A stretch of 64,000 nt of DNA from Deferribacteraceae bacterium (GTDB lineage Bacteria; Chrysiogenota; Deferribacteres; Deferribacterales; Deferrivibrionaceae). The notes beneath the pieces are model-generated. The model saw only the letters and a program-made list of their open reading frames with translations, was not told where the DNA came from and searched no databases. Both the position numbers and the translations under genes were made by a program. Position 1 is the first letter of the stretch; the number at the start of each line of letters is the position of its first letter. Positions 18,614 to 28,310 of this stretch are shown piece after piece. Location: positions 1 through 64,000 of the forward strand of contig JAIHAR010000002.1 in the NCBI GenBank assembly GCA_020054865.1, given 5' to 3'.

Positions 18614-18685
18614 TTGATAATTATGGTCTTAGGTTTGTATATTGTATACAATCCTGTTGACACTAACAATATTTTATGTTATCCA
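18614..18685 (+). promoter_or_regulatory. sdhC promoter region with a 17-bp palindrome
   Basis: The perfect inverted repeat TTGTATATTGTATACAA lies at 18635-18651 (arms TTGTATA/TATACAA, 3-nt spacer). Two promoters are possible: -35 TTGATA 18614-18619 with -10 TATATT 18638-18643 (18 bp), whose -10 sits in the palindrome, or -35 TTGACA 18657-18662 with TATCCA 18680-18685 (17 bp). The same palindrome occurs at the icd and acnB promoters. A second imperfect repeat, TTTAGT...ACTAAA, lies at 18572-18597. The rest of the 231-bp gap after the ArnT-like gene is plain AT-rich sequence. Confidence 0.65.
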
Positions 18686-18742
18686 TATATTGGTCAAATT
18701 TAACGCTGTTTGTTTGTTAAATAAAATTAGTCGAGGTGTATG

Positions 18743-19096
18743 ATGCCAAGAAAAGATTTAATCACCTATCCAAAGAAAGTTTCCTACAGGAAACACACAG
18801 GAATGGTGGCCTGGTTGCTCCACAGAATCTCCGGAGTAATCATAGGCCTTTATCTGATTTTCCATATTTTAGGAAAATCCGGTGTAGCAGAGTGGTTTAC
18901 ATCCCTTACCGCTAACCCTGTAGCAAGAGTTATAGTGCTTCTTGCTTTCACTTTCCACGCATTTAATGGGTTTAGAATCGTCTTAATTGACTTTGCTTCG
19001 GGCGCAGAAAAGGATGTTTTTTCAAAACAGTTTATGGTTGTTCTCTTCCTTACTGTTGTAGTGCTGATTATTGGCGCTTTCCCAATATTTTCTTAA
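18743..19096 (+). CDS. sdhC: Succinate dehydrogenase cytochrome b subunit SdhC
   Basis: The 117-residue subunit anchors the enzyme in the inner membrane with three helices. YRKHTGMVAWLLHRISGVIIGLY is the typical quinone-site start, with conserved Ser and Arg; His in LIFHILG and in FHAFNGFRI are candidate haem ligands. GAGG at 18733-18736 favours ATG 18743 (spacing 6) over 18740 (spacing 3). It heads sdhCDAB; 12 bp separate it from sdhD. Confidence 0.93.
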   Translation: MPRKDLITYPKKVSYRKHTGMVAWLLHRISGVIIGLYLIFHILGKSGVAEWFTSLTANPVARVIVLLAFTFHAFNGFRIVLIDFASGAEKDVFSKQFMVVLFLTVVVLIIGAFPIFS

Positions 19097-19108
19097 AGGA
19101 GGGATGTA

Positions 19109-19426
19109 ATGAGACAATTCAAGTTTAACGGTTCAAGTGATAGCGGCGTTTTCGAATGGCTGCTTCAGAGAGTTTCAGGTGTTATTCTGATACTTGTAAT
19201 TTTTATCCATTTTTTCTCAATGCTTAAGTCCGGCGATTGGGGGCTTAAAAAGATTGTTTTAGGACCTCTTTTTGCTTTTGGAATATTTCATACATTAAAC
19301 GGTTTTAAGATGATAACTGATGATTATGTGTCCAGCACAATATGGAGAGCAATAATACTTGCTATCTACTGGATAGTAGGTGTCACTCTAACAGTCCTTG
19401 CTCTCGGCGTTGTTTCAAGCTTATAA
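19109..19426 (+). CDS. sdhD: Succinate dehydrogenase membrane anchor SdhD
   Basis: The 105-residue protein has three membrane helices. FEWLLQRVSGVILILVIFIHF parallels the SdhC N-terminal helix, and FGIFHTLNGFKMITDDYV holds a candidate haem-ligand His and the conserved Asp-Tyr pair of SdhD. It has a GGAGGG ribosome site. Together with SdhC it forms the quinone site. It is followed by sdhA after 21 bp. Confidence 0.9.
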   Translation: MRQFKFNGSSDSGVFEWLLQRVSGVILILVIFIHFFSMLKSGDWGLKKIVLGPLFAFGIFHTLNGFKMITDDYVSSTIWRAIILAIYWIVGVTLTVLALGVVSSL

Positions 19427-19447
19427 AAAATTTAGAGAGGTTAAGTT

Positions 19448-21217
19448 ATGTCTGTAAAAATCGAGTATCATAAATTTGATGTTGTAGTTTTTGGAGCAGG
19501 TGGAGCCGGTCTCAACGCAGCTCAGGTTGCTTCTCAATATTGCAGCACTGCTGTTATATCTGAAGTATACCCAACACGTAGCCATACTATTTCTGCTCAG
19601 GGTGGTATCTCTGCTGCTCTTGGAAACCTTGAAGAAGACCACTGGCACTGGCATATGTTTGATACTGTAAAAGGGAGTGACTATCTTGCCGACCAGGATG
19701 CATGTGAGTACATGACAAAGCTCGCACCACAATATATAATTGAGCTGGAACACATTGGTGTACCTTTCAGCAGAACTCCTGAAGGTAAAATTGCTCAAAG
19801 GCCTTTTGGTGGGCATACTGCTGAGTTTGGAAAAAGACCAGTCAAAAGAGCATGCTATGCCGCAGACAGAACAGGCCACGTTATGCTTCAAACTCTTTAT
19901 GAAAAGGCAGTTGCACAAAAAACACAGTTTTTCAGTGAATTTTATGTTCTTGAGCTTCTTGTAAATGATGGTGCAGTAAACGGTTTACTTTGCTGGGATA
20001 TTCAAAATGGTGGATTCCACATCTTTCATGCAAAAGCTGTTGTTTTTGCAAGCGGTGGTTGTTGTAGAATTTTTAAAACTAACTCCAATGCACATATAAA
20101 CACCGGTGATGGGCTTGCCGTAGCTATGAGAAAAGGTTTCTCATGGTCTGATGCTGAATTTATACAGTTTCACCCGACCGGTATTTACCTTGCCGGTAAC
20201 CTTATTACTGAAGGTGTTAGGGGTGAAGGTGGTATCCTTCTTAACGCCAACGGCGAAAGATTTATGGAAAAATATGCACCTACCATTAAAGACCTTGCGC
20301 CACGTGATATTGTTTCCCGTTCTATGGTAAAAGAAGTTTTGGCTGGTCGCGGTGTTGGCCCAAAAAAGGATCATGTTCTCTTGAAAATTGATCACATTGG
20401 TGCCGAAGCTATTATGGAAAAATTGCCCGGTATTCATGAACTTGCTCTCGTGTTTGCTGGTGTTGACTGTACTAAGGAGCCAATACCTGTAATGCCTACT
20501 GCCCACTATCAAAACGGTGGTATTCCAACAAACTATAAAACTCATGTAATCAAAGGATTTGGTTCAAACCCTGAAGAGACTGTTCCTGGCTTTTTTGCTG
20601 CCGGTGAGATTGCTTCTGCTTCAGTTCATGGTGCAAACAGACTTGGTACAAACTCACTCCTTGACCTTGTAGTGTTTGGAAGAACAGCTGGCGAAGAAGC
20701 AGCAAAATACGCCAATTCTATTTCATTCGTACCTCTGGCAGAAAATGCTGGTCAGGAAGGTGTTGAGTTGTTGCAAAAGTTTTTAAACAGCAACGGTGAA
20801 AATACCTTTGGTCCGGTATATGAAGAGCTTAGGACAGTTATGGAAACAAATGTTGGTGTTTTCAGGACGGAAGAGTTAATGACTGAAGCAAAAGAGAAAC
20901 TTCAGGTGATTAAAACAAAAATGGATAACTTCAGGGTTAATGATAAGTCTTCCATATACAACCTTGAATTAATTGAGGCCCTTGAATTAAATAATATGAT
21001 CTTGGTTTCTCAGGCTCTTACTGAATGTGCACTGCTCAGGAAAGAGTCAAGAGGCGGCCATGCAAGAGAGGATTATCCTGAAAGGGATGATGCTAACTTC
21101 CTTAAACACAGTGAGGTTACTCTCGATAAGGATGGCAACATTGTTGTCGGTTACAGACCTGTAAGAATGAAGCCTCTTACGGTAGAACCTTTCCCTGTAA
21201 AACCAAGGGTATATTAA
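19448..21217 (+). CDS. sdhA: Succinate dehydrogenase flavoprotein subunit SdhA
   Basis: The 589-residue catalytic subunit oxidises succinate to fumarate. FAD-binding [13 protein letters not shown] is at residues 14-26; His46 in [12 protein letters not shown] is the residue that carries covalent FAD. Substrate-site parts are [39 protein letters not shown] and [18 protein letters not shown]. It closely resembles the E. coli/mitochondrial type. A candidate flavinylation factor is encoded convergently just past sdhB. Confidence 0.97.
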   Translation: MSVKIEYHKFDVVVFGAGGAGLNAAQVASQYCSTAVISEVYPTRSHTISAQGGISAALGNLEEDHWHWHMFDTVKGSDYLADQDACEYMTKLAPQYIIELEHIGVPFSRTPEGKIAQRPFGGHTAEFGKRPVKRACYAADRTGHVMLQTLYEKAVAQKTQFFSEFYVLELLVNDGAVNGLLCWDIQNGGFHIFHAKAVVFASGGCCRIFKTNSNAHINTGDGLAVAMRKGFSWSDAEFIQFHPTGIYLAGNLITEGVRGEGGILLNANGERFMEKYAPTIKDLAPRDIVSRSMVKEVLAGRGVGPKKDHVLLKIDHIGAEAIMEKLPGIHELALVFAGVDCTKEPIPVMPTAHYQNGGIPTNYKTHVIKGFGSNPEETVPGFFAAGEIASASVHGANRLGTNSLLDLVVFGRTAGEEAAKYANSISFVPLAENAGQEGVELLQKFLNSNGENTFGPVYEELRTVMETNVGVFRTEELMTEAKEKLQVIKTKMDNFRVNDKSSIYNLELIEALELNNMILVSQALTECALLRKESRGGHAREDYPERDDANFLKHSEVTLDKDGNIVVGYRPVRMKPLTVEPFPVKPRVY

Positions 21218-21230
21218 TTAGGAGGACAAA

Positions 21231-21941
21231 ATGAGCAAATTCGTTACTTTTGAAATATTCAGATATGACCCTGAAAAAGATAAAGAGCCTTACTACCAGA
21301 CATATAAAGTTGAGATTAGAAGGCCTGGCATGCTCATGCTCGAGGGTCTCAACCAGATAAAATGGGAGCAGGATACTACACTTGCGTTTAGACGCTCCTG
21401 CCGCGAAGGTGTTTGCGGCTCTGATGGTATTAATGTTAACGGTGTCAATATGTTATCATGTATGACAAAAATTGAGGATTTAGGATCTGATCATCTTGTT
21501 ATTCAGCCGCTCCCTGGCATGCCTGTAATGAGAGATCTTGTTACGGATGTGGATGATTTTTTTGAAAAGTTTATCACAGTTAAACCTTATCTAATCAGAA
21601 AATCTCCTGCTCCTGACAAGGAATTTTATCAGTCCCCTGAAGATAGGAAAAAACTCGACGGACTTTATGAATGTATACTTTGTGGCTGCTGCTCTTCTTC
21701 TTGTCCGTCATACTGGGCTGACAAAAAGTACCTTGGGCCTAATGCTTTCTTAAGAGCTTACAGATATTTAATTGACTCAAGGGATGAAGGTGCTGAGGAA
21801 AGATTACCTATATTAAATGATAAAAACGGTGTTTGGCGTTGTCACACAATTTATAACTGTGTTGAAGCTTGCCCAAAAGAACTTAACCCGACAAAAGCAA
21901 TTGTTGGCATACGTCAGATGCTACTTGAAAGACAATATTAA
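21231..21941 (+). CDS. sdhB: Succinate dehydrogenase iron-sulfur subunit SdhB
   Basis: The 236-residue electron-transfer subunit. The [2Fe-2S] ligands are in SCREGVCGSDG and MLSC. The [4Fe-4S] site is CILCGCCSSSCP and the [3Fe-4S] site spans CHTIYNCVEACPKELNP. This order and length match E. coli SdhB. It starts 13 bp after sdhA with GGAGG upstream and ends in a strong bidirectional terminator. Confidence 0.97.
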   Translation: MSKFVTFEIFRYDPEKDKEPYYQTYKVEIRRPGMLMLEGLNQIKWEQDTTLAFRRSCREGVCGSDGINVNGVNMLSCMTKIEDLGSDHLVIQPLPGMPVMRDLVTDVDDFFEKFITVKPYLIRKSPAPDKEFYQSPEDRKKLDGLYECILCGCCSSSCPSYWADKKYLGPNAFLRAYRYLIDSRDEGAEERLPILNDKNGVWRCHTIYNCVEACPKELNPTKAIVGIRQMLLERQY

Positions 21942-21967
21942 AAAAGCCCGCTTACGCGGGCTTTTTT
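21940..21967. terminator. Bidirectional terminator between sdhB and the sdhE-like gene
   Basis: AGCCCGC and GCGGGCT form a 7-bp stem with loop TTAC, flanked by A-run and T-run, so it can stop transcription from both sides. It separates sdhB from the convergent sdhE-like gene, whose stop codon lies in its edge. Confidence 0.9.
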
Positions 21968-22280
21968 ACTCCTTTATTATTTTTTTCTTCGCATTCTCTC
22001 TTACATTTTTAGAAAACTCTTCCATGTCCTTTAAAAATTTATATTCATATTTATCCTTATAGTCTTCAGCAGTTTTGTTCCCCATGATTACATCAAATAA
22101 ATCATTATCAAAGATTTCCTTAAGAAATACATTAAGTCTTTTTATATCATCCAAATTGTACTTCTTTATGACAACTTCTTCTAAAAAGTCCTTGAGGAAA
22201 TACTCATTTTCAAGCATTGCTCTTCTTGCACACTGAAATACACATTTTTTGAATTCAGGATTGTTTCTGATATCTTCCAT
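21966..22280 (-). CDS. SdhE-like succinate dehydrogenase flavinylation factor
   Basis: The 104-residue protein resembles the SdhE/Sdh5 (DUF339) family that helps attach FAD to SdhA. CARRAMLENEYFLKDFLEE aligns with the family helix holding the RGxxE motif, here RAMLE (R20-E24, Gly replaced by Ala). NVFLKEIFDNDLFDVIMGNKTAE matches the second conserved block (L..D..LF....G). It has a longer charged C-terminus. I chose ATG 22280 with GGAGG at 22285-22289, because the frame back to 22325 runs through the korC terminator. Location beside sdhAB supports the call. Confidence 0.75.
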   Translation of the reverse strand: MEDIRNNPEFKKCVFQCARRAMLENEYFLKDFLEEVVIKKYNLDDIKRLNVFLKEIFDNDLFDVIMGNKTAEDYKDKYEYKFLKDMEEFSKNVRENAKKKIIKE

Positions 22281-22294
22281 CAGGCCTCCAAAAT

Positions 22295-22319
22295 AAAAAA
22301 GTCCGCTTTTAAAGCGGAC
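22295..22319 (-). terminator. Terminator after korC
   Basis: On the minus strand GTCCGCTT and AAGCGGAC pair, followed by TTTTTT. It ends the sucCD-korDABC transcript, so the sdhE-like gene depends on read-through or its own promoter. Confidence 0.85.
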
Positions 22320-22327
22320 ATTCATAA

Positions 22328-22867
22328 CTACTTCATATTTTTTACCAGGTCTACTCCTGCTTTAAGAGCCTTTTTATTAAGCTCCTCAGTACCTTTTGGC
22401 ACTTTACTTAACACACCTTTCTCAAGCTTATCATAGTCAAGCAGTTTGGTAATTTCATTTACAACACCGAGTGTAACAATATTAGCAACCATTGATTTAC
22501 CTATATCCTCAGCAGCAGTCTTGATAATAGGGAGCGCATACAGTTTAAAGTTCCCTTTAGGTAAATCTTTAACCATCATACTGTCCACTATTACAACACT
22601 TCCCTCTTTTGCATCCTCTATAAATTTATCACATGCTTCCTGAGTAAGTGCAACAAGTACGTCTGACTTTATAACCTTAACGTAGTTTATCTCTTCATCA
22701 CTTATTACTACTTCACCTCTTGCAGCTCCACCTCTTGCCTCAGGGCCATATGATTTAGTTTGTACGGCGTTTTTACCTGCATACACTGCTGCATAACCCA
22801 AAATTGCAGCAGCAGTAATCGTACCTTGACCACCAGAACCACCTAATCTTATATCTACTCTTGCCAT
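22328..22867 (-). CDS. korC: 2-oxoglutarate:ferredoxin oxidoreductase gamma subunit
   Basis: The 179-residue gamma subunit of a 2-oxoacid:ferredoxin oxidoreductase. It starts with RLGGSGGQGTITAAAILGYA, the gamma-domain glycine loop, and has TKSYGPEARGGAARGEVVIS, typical of KGOR. The complex makes succinyl-CoA, CO2 and reduced ferredoxin from 2-oxoglutarate, or runs in reverse. It is last in the sucCD-korDABC operon, 9 bp after korB, with AGGAG before the ATG. Confidence 0.93.
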   Translation of the reverse strand: MARVDIRLGGSGGQGTITAAAILGYAAVYAGKNAVQTKSYGPEARGGAARGEVVISDEEINYVKVIKSDVLVALTQEACDKFIEDAKEGSVVIVDSMMVKDLPKGNFKLYALPIIKTAAEDIGKSMVANIVTLGVVNEITKLLDYDKLEKGVLSKVPKGTEELNKKALKAGVDLVKNMK

Positions 22868-22876
22868 TGTTTACTC

Positions 22877-23686
22877 CTATTTTTTTAATCCAACTGTAGC
22901 ATCATAAGTTTCAAGATATTCAGGCTTTTCCTCTTTATGAAGAACCCCTATTGTAAACTTGCCAGCGAGTTCTTCAGGACTCATATTTTTAGCCTTTTCC
23001 ACATTTACAGCACTATCTTTCATCCAAAGAAGCATTGATGTAGGAGTTTTAAACTTATTCTTCCTTCCAAATCCTGTAGGACAAGCATTGATAATTTCAA
23101 CTACACTGAGACCCTTATGTTCAAGAGCCTCTTTTATCATCTTTTCACAGTGTGTTGCATGATAAGCAGTAGTTCTTGCAACAAAGCTTGCGCCTGCACC
23201 AATTGCAAGACTGGTAATATCAAAGTTATTTTCGGTCATTCCATATGGTGCAGTTGTTGCCCATGCACCTTTTGGTGTAGTTGGAGAGTATTGCGCACCG
23301 GTCATGCCATAAATATTATTGTTGAAAACAAAGACAGTTATGTCAATGTTTCTTCTACAGGCATGGATAAAGTGGTTACCACCGATTGCGGTCATATCAC
23401 CATCACCGCCAAGTGCAATAACTTTCAGCTTTGGATTTGCAACTTTCACACCGGTGGCAAATGCAATTGACCTTCCATGTGTTGTATGAAGGGTGTTGAA
23501 ATCCACATAACCAGGAAGCCTGCTACAACAACCAATACCTGAAGTAACTACAACATCATTCTTATCATAATTAAGGGAGTCAATAGCCCTTATCATTGAT
23601 TTCAAAACTATACCGTATGTGCAGCCGGCACACCATATGTGTGGCAACTTACCGGGTCTTAAATATTTAGCGTAATCGTAAGCCAT
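22877..23686 (-). CDS. korB: 2-oxoglutarate:ferredoxin oxidoreductase beta subunit
   Basis: The 269-residue beta subunit carries thiamine diphosphate and a [4Fe-4S] cluster. Cluster Cys residues are in WCAGCTYG and GIGCCSRLPG, with one further Cys downstream (ACPTGFG). The TPP/Mg motif is ALGGDGDMTAIGGNHFIHACRRN followed by FNNNIYGMTGAQ. Directly follows korA (adjacent stop and start). The GMTGAQ and GYVDF features fit 2-oxoglutarate rather than pyruvate enzymes. Confidence 0.95.
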   Translation of the reverse strand: MAYDYAKYLRPGKLPHIWCAGCTYGIVLKSMIRAIDSLNYDKNDVVVTSGIGCCSRLPGYVDFNTLHTTHGRSIAFATGVKVANPKLKVIALGGDGDMTAIGGNHFIHACRRNIDITVFVFNNNIYGMTGAQYSPTTPKGAWATTAPYGMTENNFDITSLAIGAGASFVARTTAYHATHCEKMIKEALEHKGLSVVEIINACPTGFGRKNKFKTPTSMLLWMKDSAVNVEKAKNMSPEELAGKFTIGVLHKEEKPEYLETYDATVGLKK

Positions 23687-24823
23687 TTATACAAACCTCC
23701 TGATTTTTTCAACTATTTCCCCAGGAAGGATAGGATCAAGCATTAAGCTGAAGAGTCCCTCTACCTGACAACGACCTTTTGCTACTCTTTGAACCTCAAG
23801 TGTCATCTGACCAAGGTTCATTTCCGGAACAACTATCCCTTTAACATTGCCTTTATTCAAGATATTATCAATGTGCTTGTCAGGGAATGGCCAGATTGTA
23901 AGTGGCCTTAATAAACCTGCTTTTATCCCCTGATTTCTTGCTTCAATAACAGCATGTTTTGCAGACCTTGCAGAAACACCTATGGCAAAAACAAGTACTT
24001 CAGCATCATCTGTCATAAATTCTTCTACTTTCATAATATCATCGTAGTTTTTGTTTATTCTCTCAATGAGTCTGACAGTATTTTTTGTGTGAAGTACAGG
24101 GTCATTTGTTGGAAAACCGTCTGAATTATGGTGAAGACCAGTAACGTGATATCTATAACCTGAGCCAAATGCTGCCAATGGCACAAATTCCTTATCCATA
24201 TCAAATGGCAGGTATTCTTCAGGTTTGCAATCAGGTTTTGGTCTTTCAATAACCTCAAGCTCACCTGGCTCTGGAATTTCAAGTTGTTCCATCATTTGAC
24301 CTATAATAGCATCTGTTAAAACATATACTGGACAACGATATTTTTCAGCAAGGTTAAATGCTCTTACTGTTTCATTAAATTGTTCCTGAACTGATGCCGG
24401 GGTAACAGCAATCACCGGATGATCTCCATGTGTCCCCCATTTAGCTTGCATGATATCAGACTGGCTTGGACCAGTAGGCATACCAGTTGAAGGACCTCCT
24501 CTCATAACATCAACAATAACAACTGGAATTTCGCAAAGCATTGCATAACCAATATTTTCCTGCTTCAAAGAAAGCCCAGGTCCACTTGTTGCAGTTAAAC
24601 TCTTGACACCGGCAAGAGATGCACCAATTACTGATGCCATTGCTGCAATTTCATCTTCCATCTGGATAAATCTACCACCTACCTTTGGCAATCTTTCAGC
24701 CATTCTTTCTGCAACCTCTGTTGAAGGTGTGATTGGATAACCGCCGTAGAACTTACAGCCTGCATAAAGTGCGCCTTCTGCCACTGCATGGTTACCCATC
24801 ATAAATTCTAATTTTTTAGCCAC
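23687..24823 (-). CDS. korA: 2-oxoglutarate:ferredoxin oxidoreductase alpha subunit
   Basis: The 378-residue alpha subunit. GNHAVAEGALYAGCKFYGGYPITPSTEV is the typical start and TSGPGLSLKQENIGYA, RGGPSTGMPTGPSQSD follow. C-terminal RPLTIWPFPDKHI and VVPEMNLGQMTLEVQR are characteristic of KorA. There is no fused gamma domain. It works with korB, korC and the ferredoxin-like korD encoded around it, 17 bp after korD. Confidence 0.95.
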   Translation of the reverse strand: MAKKLEFMMGNHAVAEGALYAGCKFYGGYPITPSTEVAERMAERLPKVGGRFIQMEDEIAAMASVIGASLAGVKSLTATSGPGLSLKQENIGYAMLCEIPVVIVDVMRGGPSTGMPTGPSQSDIMQAKWGTHGDHPVIAVTPASVQEQFNETVRAFNLAEKYRCPVYVLTDAIIGQMMEQLEIPEPGELEVIERPKPDCKPEEYLPFDMDKEFVPLAAFGSGYRYHVTGLHHNSDGFPTNDPVLHTKNTVRLIERINKNYDDIMKVEEFMTDDAEVLVFAIGVSARSAKHAVIEARNQGIKAGLLRPLTIWPFPDKHIDNILNKGNVKGIVVPEMNLGQMTLEVQRVAKGRCQVEGLFSLMLDPILPGEIVEKIRRFV

Positions 24824-24840
24824 GTGTATCCCCCTTAATC

Positions 24841-25044
24841 TTACTCTTTCTCTTTCTTATAAACAACAATTGCAAAATCTGGACATCTAAGTTCACACTG
24901 CATACACGCAATGCATTTTTCAAGGTCTTTTACTGCAACCTTGAAATCCACCATTTCAAGTGCATTTGTTGGGCATAGCTCAACACATATTTCGCAACCT
25001 TTGCACCACTTTTTATTGATTTCAATTCTCTCTGCTTTTGCCAT
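24841..25044 (-). CDS. korD: 2-oxoglutarate:ferredoxin oxidoreductase delta (ferredoxin-like) subunit
   Basis: The 67-residue two-cluster ferredoxin has CKGCEICVELCP and CIACMQCELRCP, each binding a [4Fe-4S]. It passes electrons from the catalytic subunits to free ferredoxin. Position directly before korA is standard for four-subunit KGOR. It starts 13 bp after sucD. Confidence 0.94.
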   Translation of the reverse strand: MAKAERIEINKKWCKGCEICVELCPTNALEMVDFKVAVKDLEKCIACMQCELRCPDFAIVVYKKEKE

Positions 25045-25057
25045 TTACTACTCCCTA

Positions 25058-25927
25058 TTATTTAAGAATTTTAGCAACAGTCTCCCCTATATCAGCAGGG
25101 CTAACCACGACATGAACACCTGCCGCTGAGAGAGCATCCATTTTTTCTTTCGCTGTACCTTTGCCGCCTGAAATAATTGCACCTGCGTGCCCCATTCTCT
25201 TACCCTTTGGAGCAGTCTGCCCAGCAATAAATGCAACTACCGGCTTTGTTATATTTTCTTTTATAAATTCTGCTGCCTCTATCTCCAATGTACCACCAAT
25301 TTCACCAATCATCACAATAAGTTTAGTTTCTGGGTCTTTTTCAAAAAGAGGAAGCAAATCTTTATAACTTAAACCTATTATAGGGTCACCACCAATCCCA
25401 ACCGCAGTGCTTACACCATAGCCTGCTTTTACAACCTGGTTACTTGCTTCATAAGTTAACGTGCCTGATTTGGATATAAGCCCAACTGGCCCTTTTTTGA
25501 AAATAAAGCCTGGCATAATGCCAATCTTGCACTCTTCTGATGTAATAATTCCTGGACAGTTAGGTCCAATCATCTTCATACCTTTTTTTACAGCATAAGC
25601 CTTAGCATACATCATATCTTTAACAGGTGTGCCTTCAGTAATGGTAACTGCCAATTCAATACCCGCATCGGCCGCTTCCATCACCGCATCAGCAACAAAA
25701 GCAGGTGGAACAAAAATCAAGCTTACGGTTGCCCCGGTTGCTTTAACAGCTTCTTCCACTGTATTGAAAACCGGCTTATCAAGATGAGTCTGGCCCCCTT
25801 TTCCTGGAGTTACTCCACCAACTATTTGTGTTCCGTATGCCATACATTGCTCAGCATGGAATGTACCTTCTTTTCCGGTAAAACCCTGTACAATTACTTT
25901 TGTATTTTTATTAACCAATATACTCAT
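25058..25927 (-). CDS. sucD: Succinyl-CoA synthetase alpha subunit
   Basis: The 289-residue subunit binds CoA and is phosphorylated on His. The CoA loop is [15 protein letters not shown]; the active His is in [37 protein letters not shown] is also conserved. It makes ATP or GTP from succinyl-CoA with SucC, or runs in reverse. It follows sucC after 3 bases. Confidence 0.97.
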   Translation of the reverse strand: MSILVNKNTKVIVQGFTGKEGTFHAEQCMAYGTQIVGGVTPGKGGQTHLDKPVFNTVEEAVKATGATVSLIFVPPAFVADAVMEAADAGIELAVTITEGTPVKDMMYAKAYAVKKGMKMIGPNCPGIITSEECKIGIMPGFIFKKGPVGLISKSGTLTYEASNQVVKAGYGVSTAVGIGGDPIIGLSYKDLLPLFEKDPETKLIVMIGEIGGTLEIEAAEFIKENITKPVVAFIAGQTAPKGKRMGHAGAIISGGKGTAKEKMDALSAAGVHVVVSPADIGETVAKILK

Positions 25928-25930
25928 TTT

Positions 25931-27106
25931 TTACCCCCTGTTTGCAGCTTCAACGACCTTTTTGGCGCCGTCTTTAAGATCTTTGGCTGAAATAATATTT
26001 TTTATACCAGAATTATTAAGAATTTCTGCAGCTTCTTCCGCATTTGTTCCATCCAGTCTAACAACAACAGGCACTTCCACCTTTGTAAGCTTGGTAGCCT
26101 CAAGGATTCCGTTTGCAACCCTATCACATCTTACTATACCACCAAATATATTTACAAAAATGGCTTTTACATTAGGATCACGAAGGATAATTTCGAAACC
26201 TTTGGCAACAGTTTCGGCACTTGCACCACCACCTACATCAAGGAAGTTGGCAGGCTGTCCGCCCTCATGCTTAATGATATCCATTGTTGCCATTGCAAGG
26301 CCTGCGCCATTAACCATACAACCAACATTTCCGTCAAGCTTGATATAACTGAGTCCATATTTACCTGCTTCAATTTCAGTTGGTTCTTCCTCAGTCAAAT
26401 CGCGCATTGCCAGAATTTCTGGTTGTCTGTAAAGGGCATTATCGTCAAAACCCATTTTTGCATCAAGTGCAAGAAATTTTTTGTCCTTTGTGCGAATTAA
26501 TGGGTTTATTTCGATAAGGTTTGCATCGTAATCCATATACACATGATAAACTGCCTGTGCAAAGCTGATAAACTTATTTACCTGCTCTTTTGGAAGACCA
26601 AGTCCAAATGCAAGTTTTCTGCCATGAAATCCCTGAAATCCGATTGCAGGATCTATTTCAACCTTAATAATCTTTTCGGGGGTTTTTGCAGCCACTTCTT
26701 CTATTTCCATTCCGCCTTCAGTAGATGCCATCATAACCGGTTTTTCAGAAGCCCTATCTAATACCATCCCAAGATAAAACTCTTTTTCAATTTCAGCACC
26801 CTCTTCAATATAAATTCTGTGAACCCTTTTCCCTTCCGGTCCGGTCTGATGAGTAACCAGTGTTTTACCTAAAAGTTCTTTTGCATACATTCCAACTTCT
26901 TCAGTTGACCTTGCAAGCTTGACACCACCGGCCTTACCTCTACCACCAGCATGTATCTGAGCTTTTACAACCCAGACATCCAGATCGCCGCCAAGTTGCT
27001 GAGCAGCCTTAACTGCATTTTCAGGTTTGAATGCTACAAACCCTTTGGGAGTTGGAACCCCGTACTTACGAAAAATTTCTTTTGCCTGATGCTCATGAAT
27101 GTTCAT
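25931..27106 (-). CDS. sucC: Succinyl-CoA synthetase beta subunit
   Basis: The 391-residue ATP-grasp subunit. [22 protein letters not shown] is the usual start, followed by [20 protein letters not shown] in the nucleotide-binding part. [14 protein letters not shown] and [17 protein letters not shown] belong to the C-terminal CoA-ligase domain. AAGGTGAG precedes the ATG. It is the first gene of the sucCD-korDABC operon; the 147 bp upstream hold the mdh terminator and no clear palindrome of the sdh/icd/acnB type. Confidence 0.97.
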   Translation of the reverse strand: MNIHEHQAKEIFRKYGVPTPKGFVAFKPENAVKAAQQLGGDLDVWVVKAQIHAGGRGKAGGVKLARSTEEVGMYAKELLGKTLVTHQTGPEGKRVHRIYIEEGAEIEKEFYLGMVLDRASEKPVMMASTEGGMEIEEVAAKTPEKIIKVEIDPAIGFQGFHGRKLAFGLGLPKEQVNKFISFAQAVYHVYMDYDANLIEINPLIRTKDKKFLALDAKMGFDDNALYRQPEILAMRDLTEEEPTEIEAGKYGLSYIKLDGNVGCMVNGAGLAMATMDIIKHEGGQPANFLDVGGGASAETVAKGFEIILRDPNVKAIFVNIFGGIVRCDRVANGILEATKLTKVEVPVVVRLDGTNAEEAAEILNNSGIKNIISAKDLKDGAKKVVEAANRG

Positions 27107-27213
27107 AACTCACCTTCCTATTATGATTGTTGTTTCGAATACCAATTCAAATTTTGCTTTTAATACCATATTTTCACTCTTTCAACCATAATTTTAAGGT
27201 GAGCTATTTTTAA

Positions 27214-27237
27214 AACGGGGTGTCACTACACCCCGTT
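27214..27237 (-). terminator. Terminator after mdh
   Basis: AACGGGGTGT and ACACCCCGTT form a 10-bp stem with a 4-nt loop; on the minus strand a T/A-rich tail follows. It separates mdh from the sucC operon. Confidence 0.8.
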
Positions 27238-27253
27238 AACCCATTATTAATTT

Positions 27254-28240
<987 letters not shown>

Positions 28241-28288
28241 TTATATTTTTTTACCTGCGAAATACAGGTTGTGTTCCCAAATTTCAAA

Positions 28289-28308
28289 TAGAGGGGCAAC
28301 CCCCTCTA
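28289..28308 (-). terminator. Terminator after icd
   Basis: TAGAGGGG and CCCCTCTA form an 8-bp stem with a 4-nt loop, just past the icd stop. The tail on the minus strand is T-rich but broken, so termination may be partial. Confidence 0.65.
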
Positions 28309-28310
28309 CA

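Noticed and set aside
22281-22325. Extension of the sdhE-like gene to 22325
   Set aside because: That stretch is the korC terminator hairpin; ATG 22280 has a GGAGG site.
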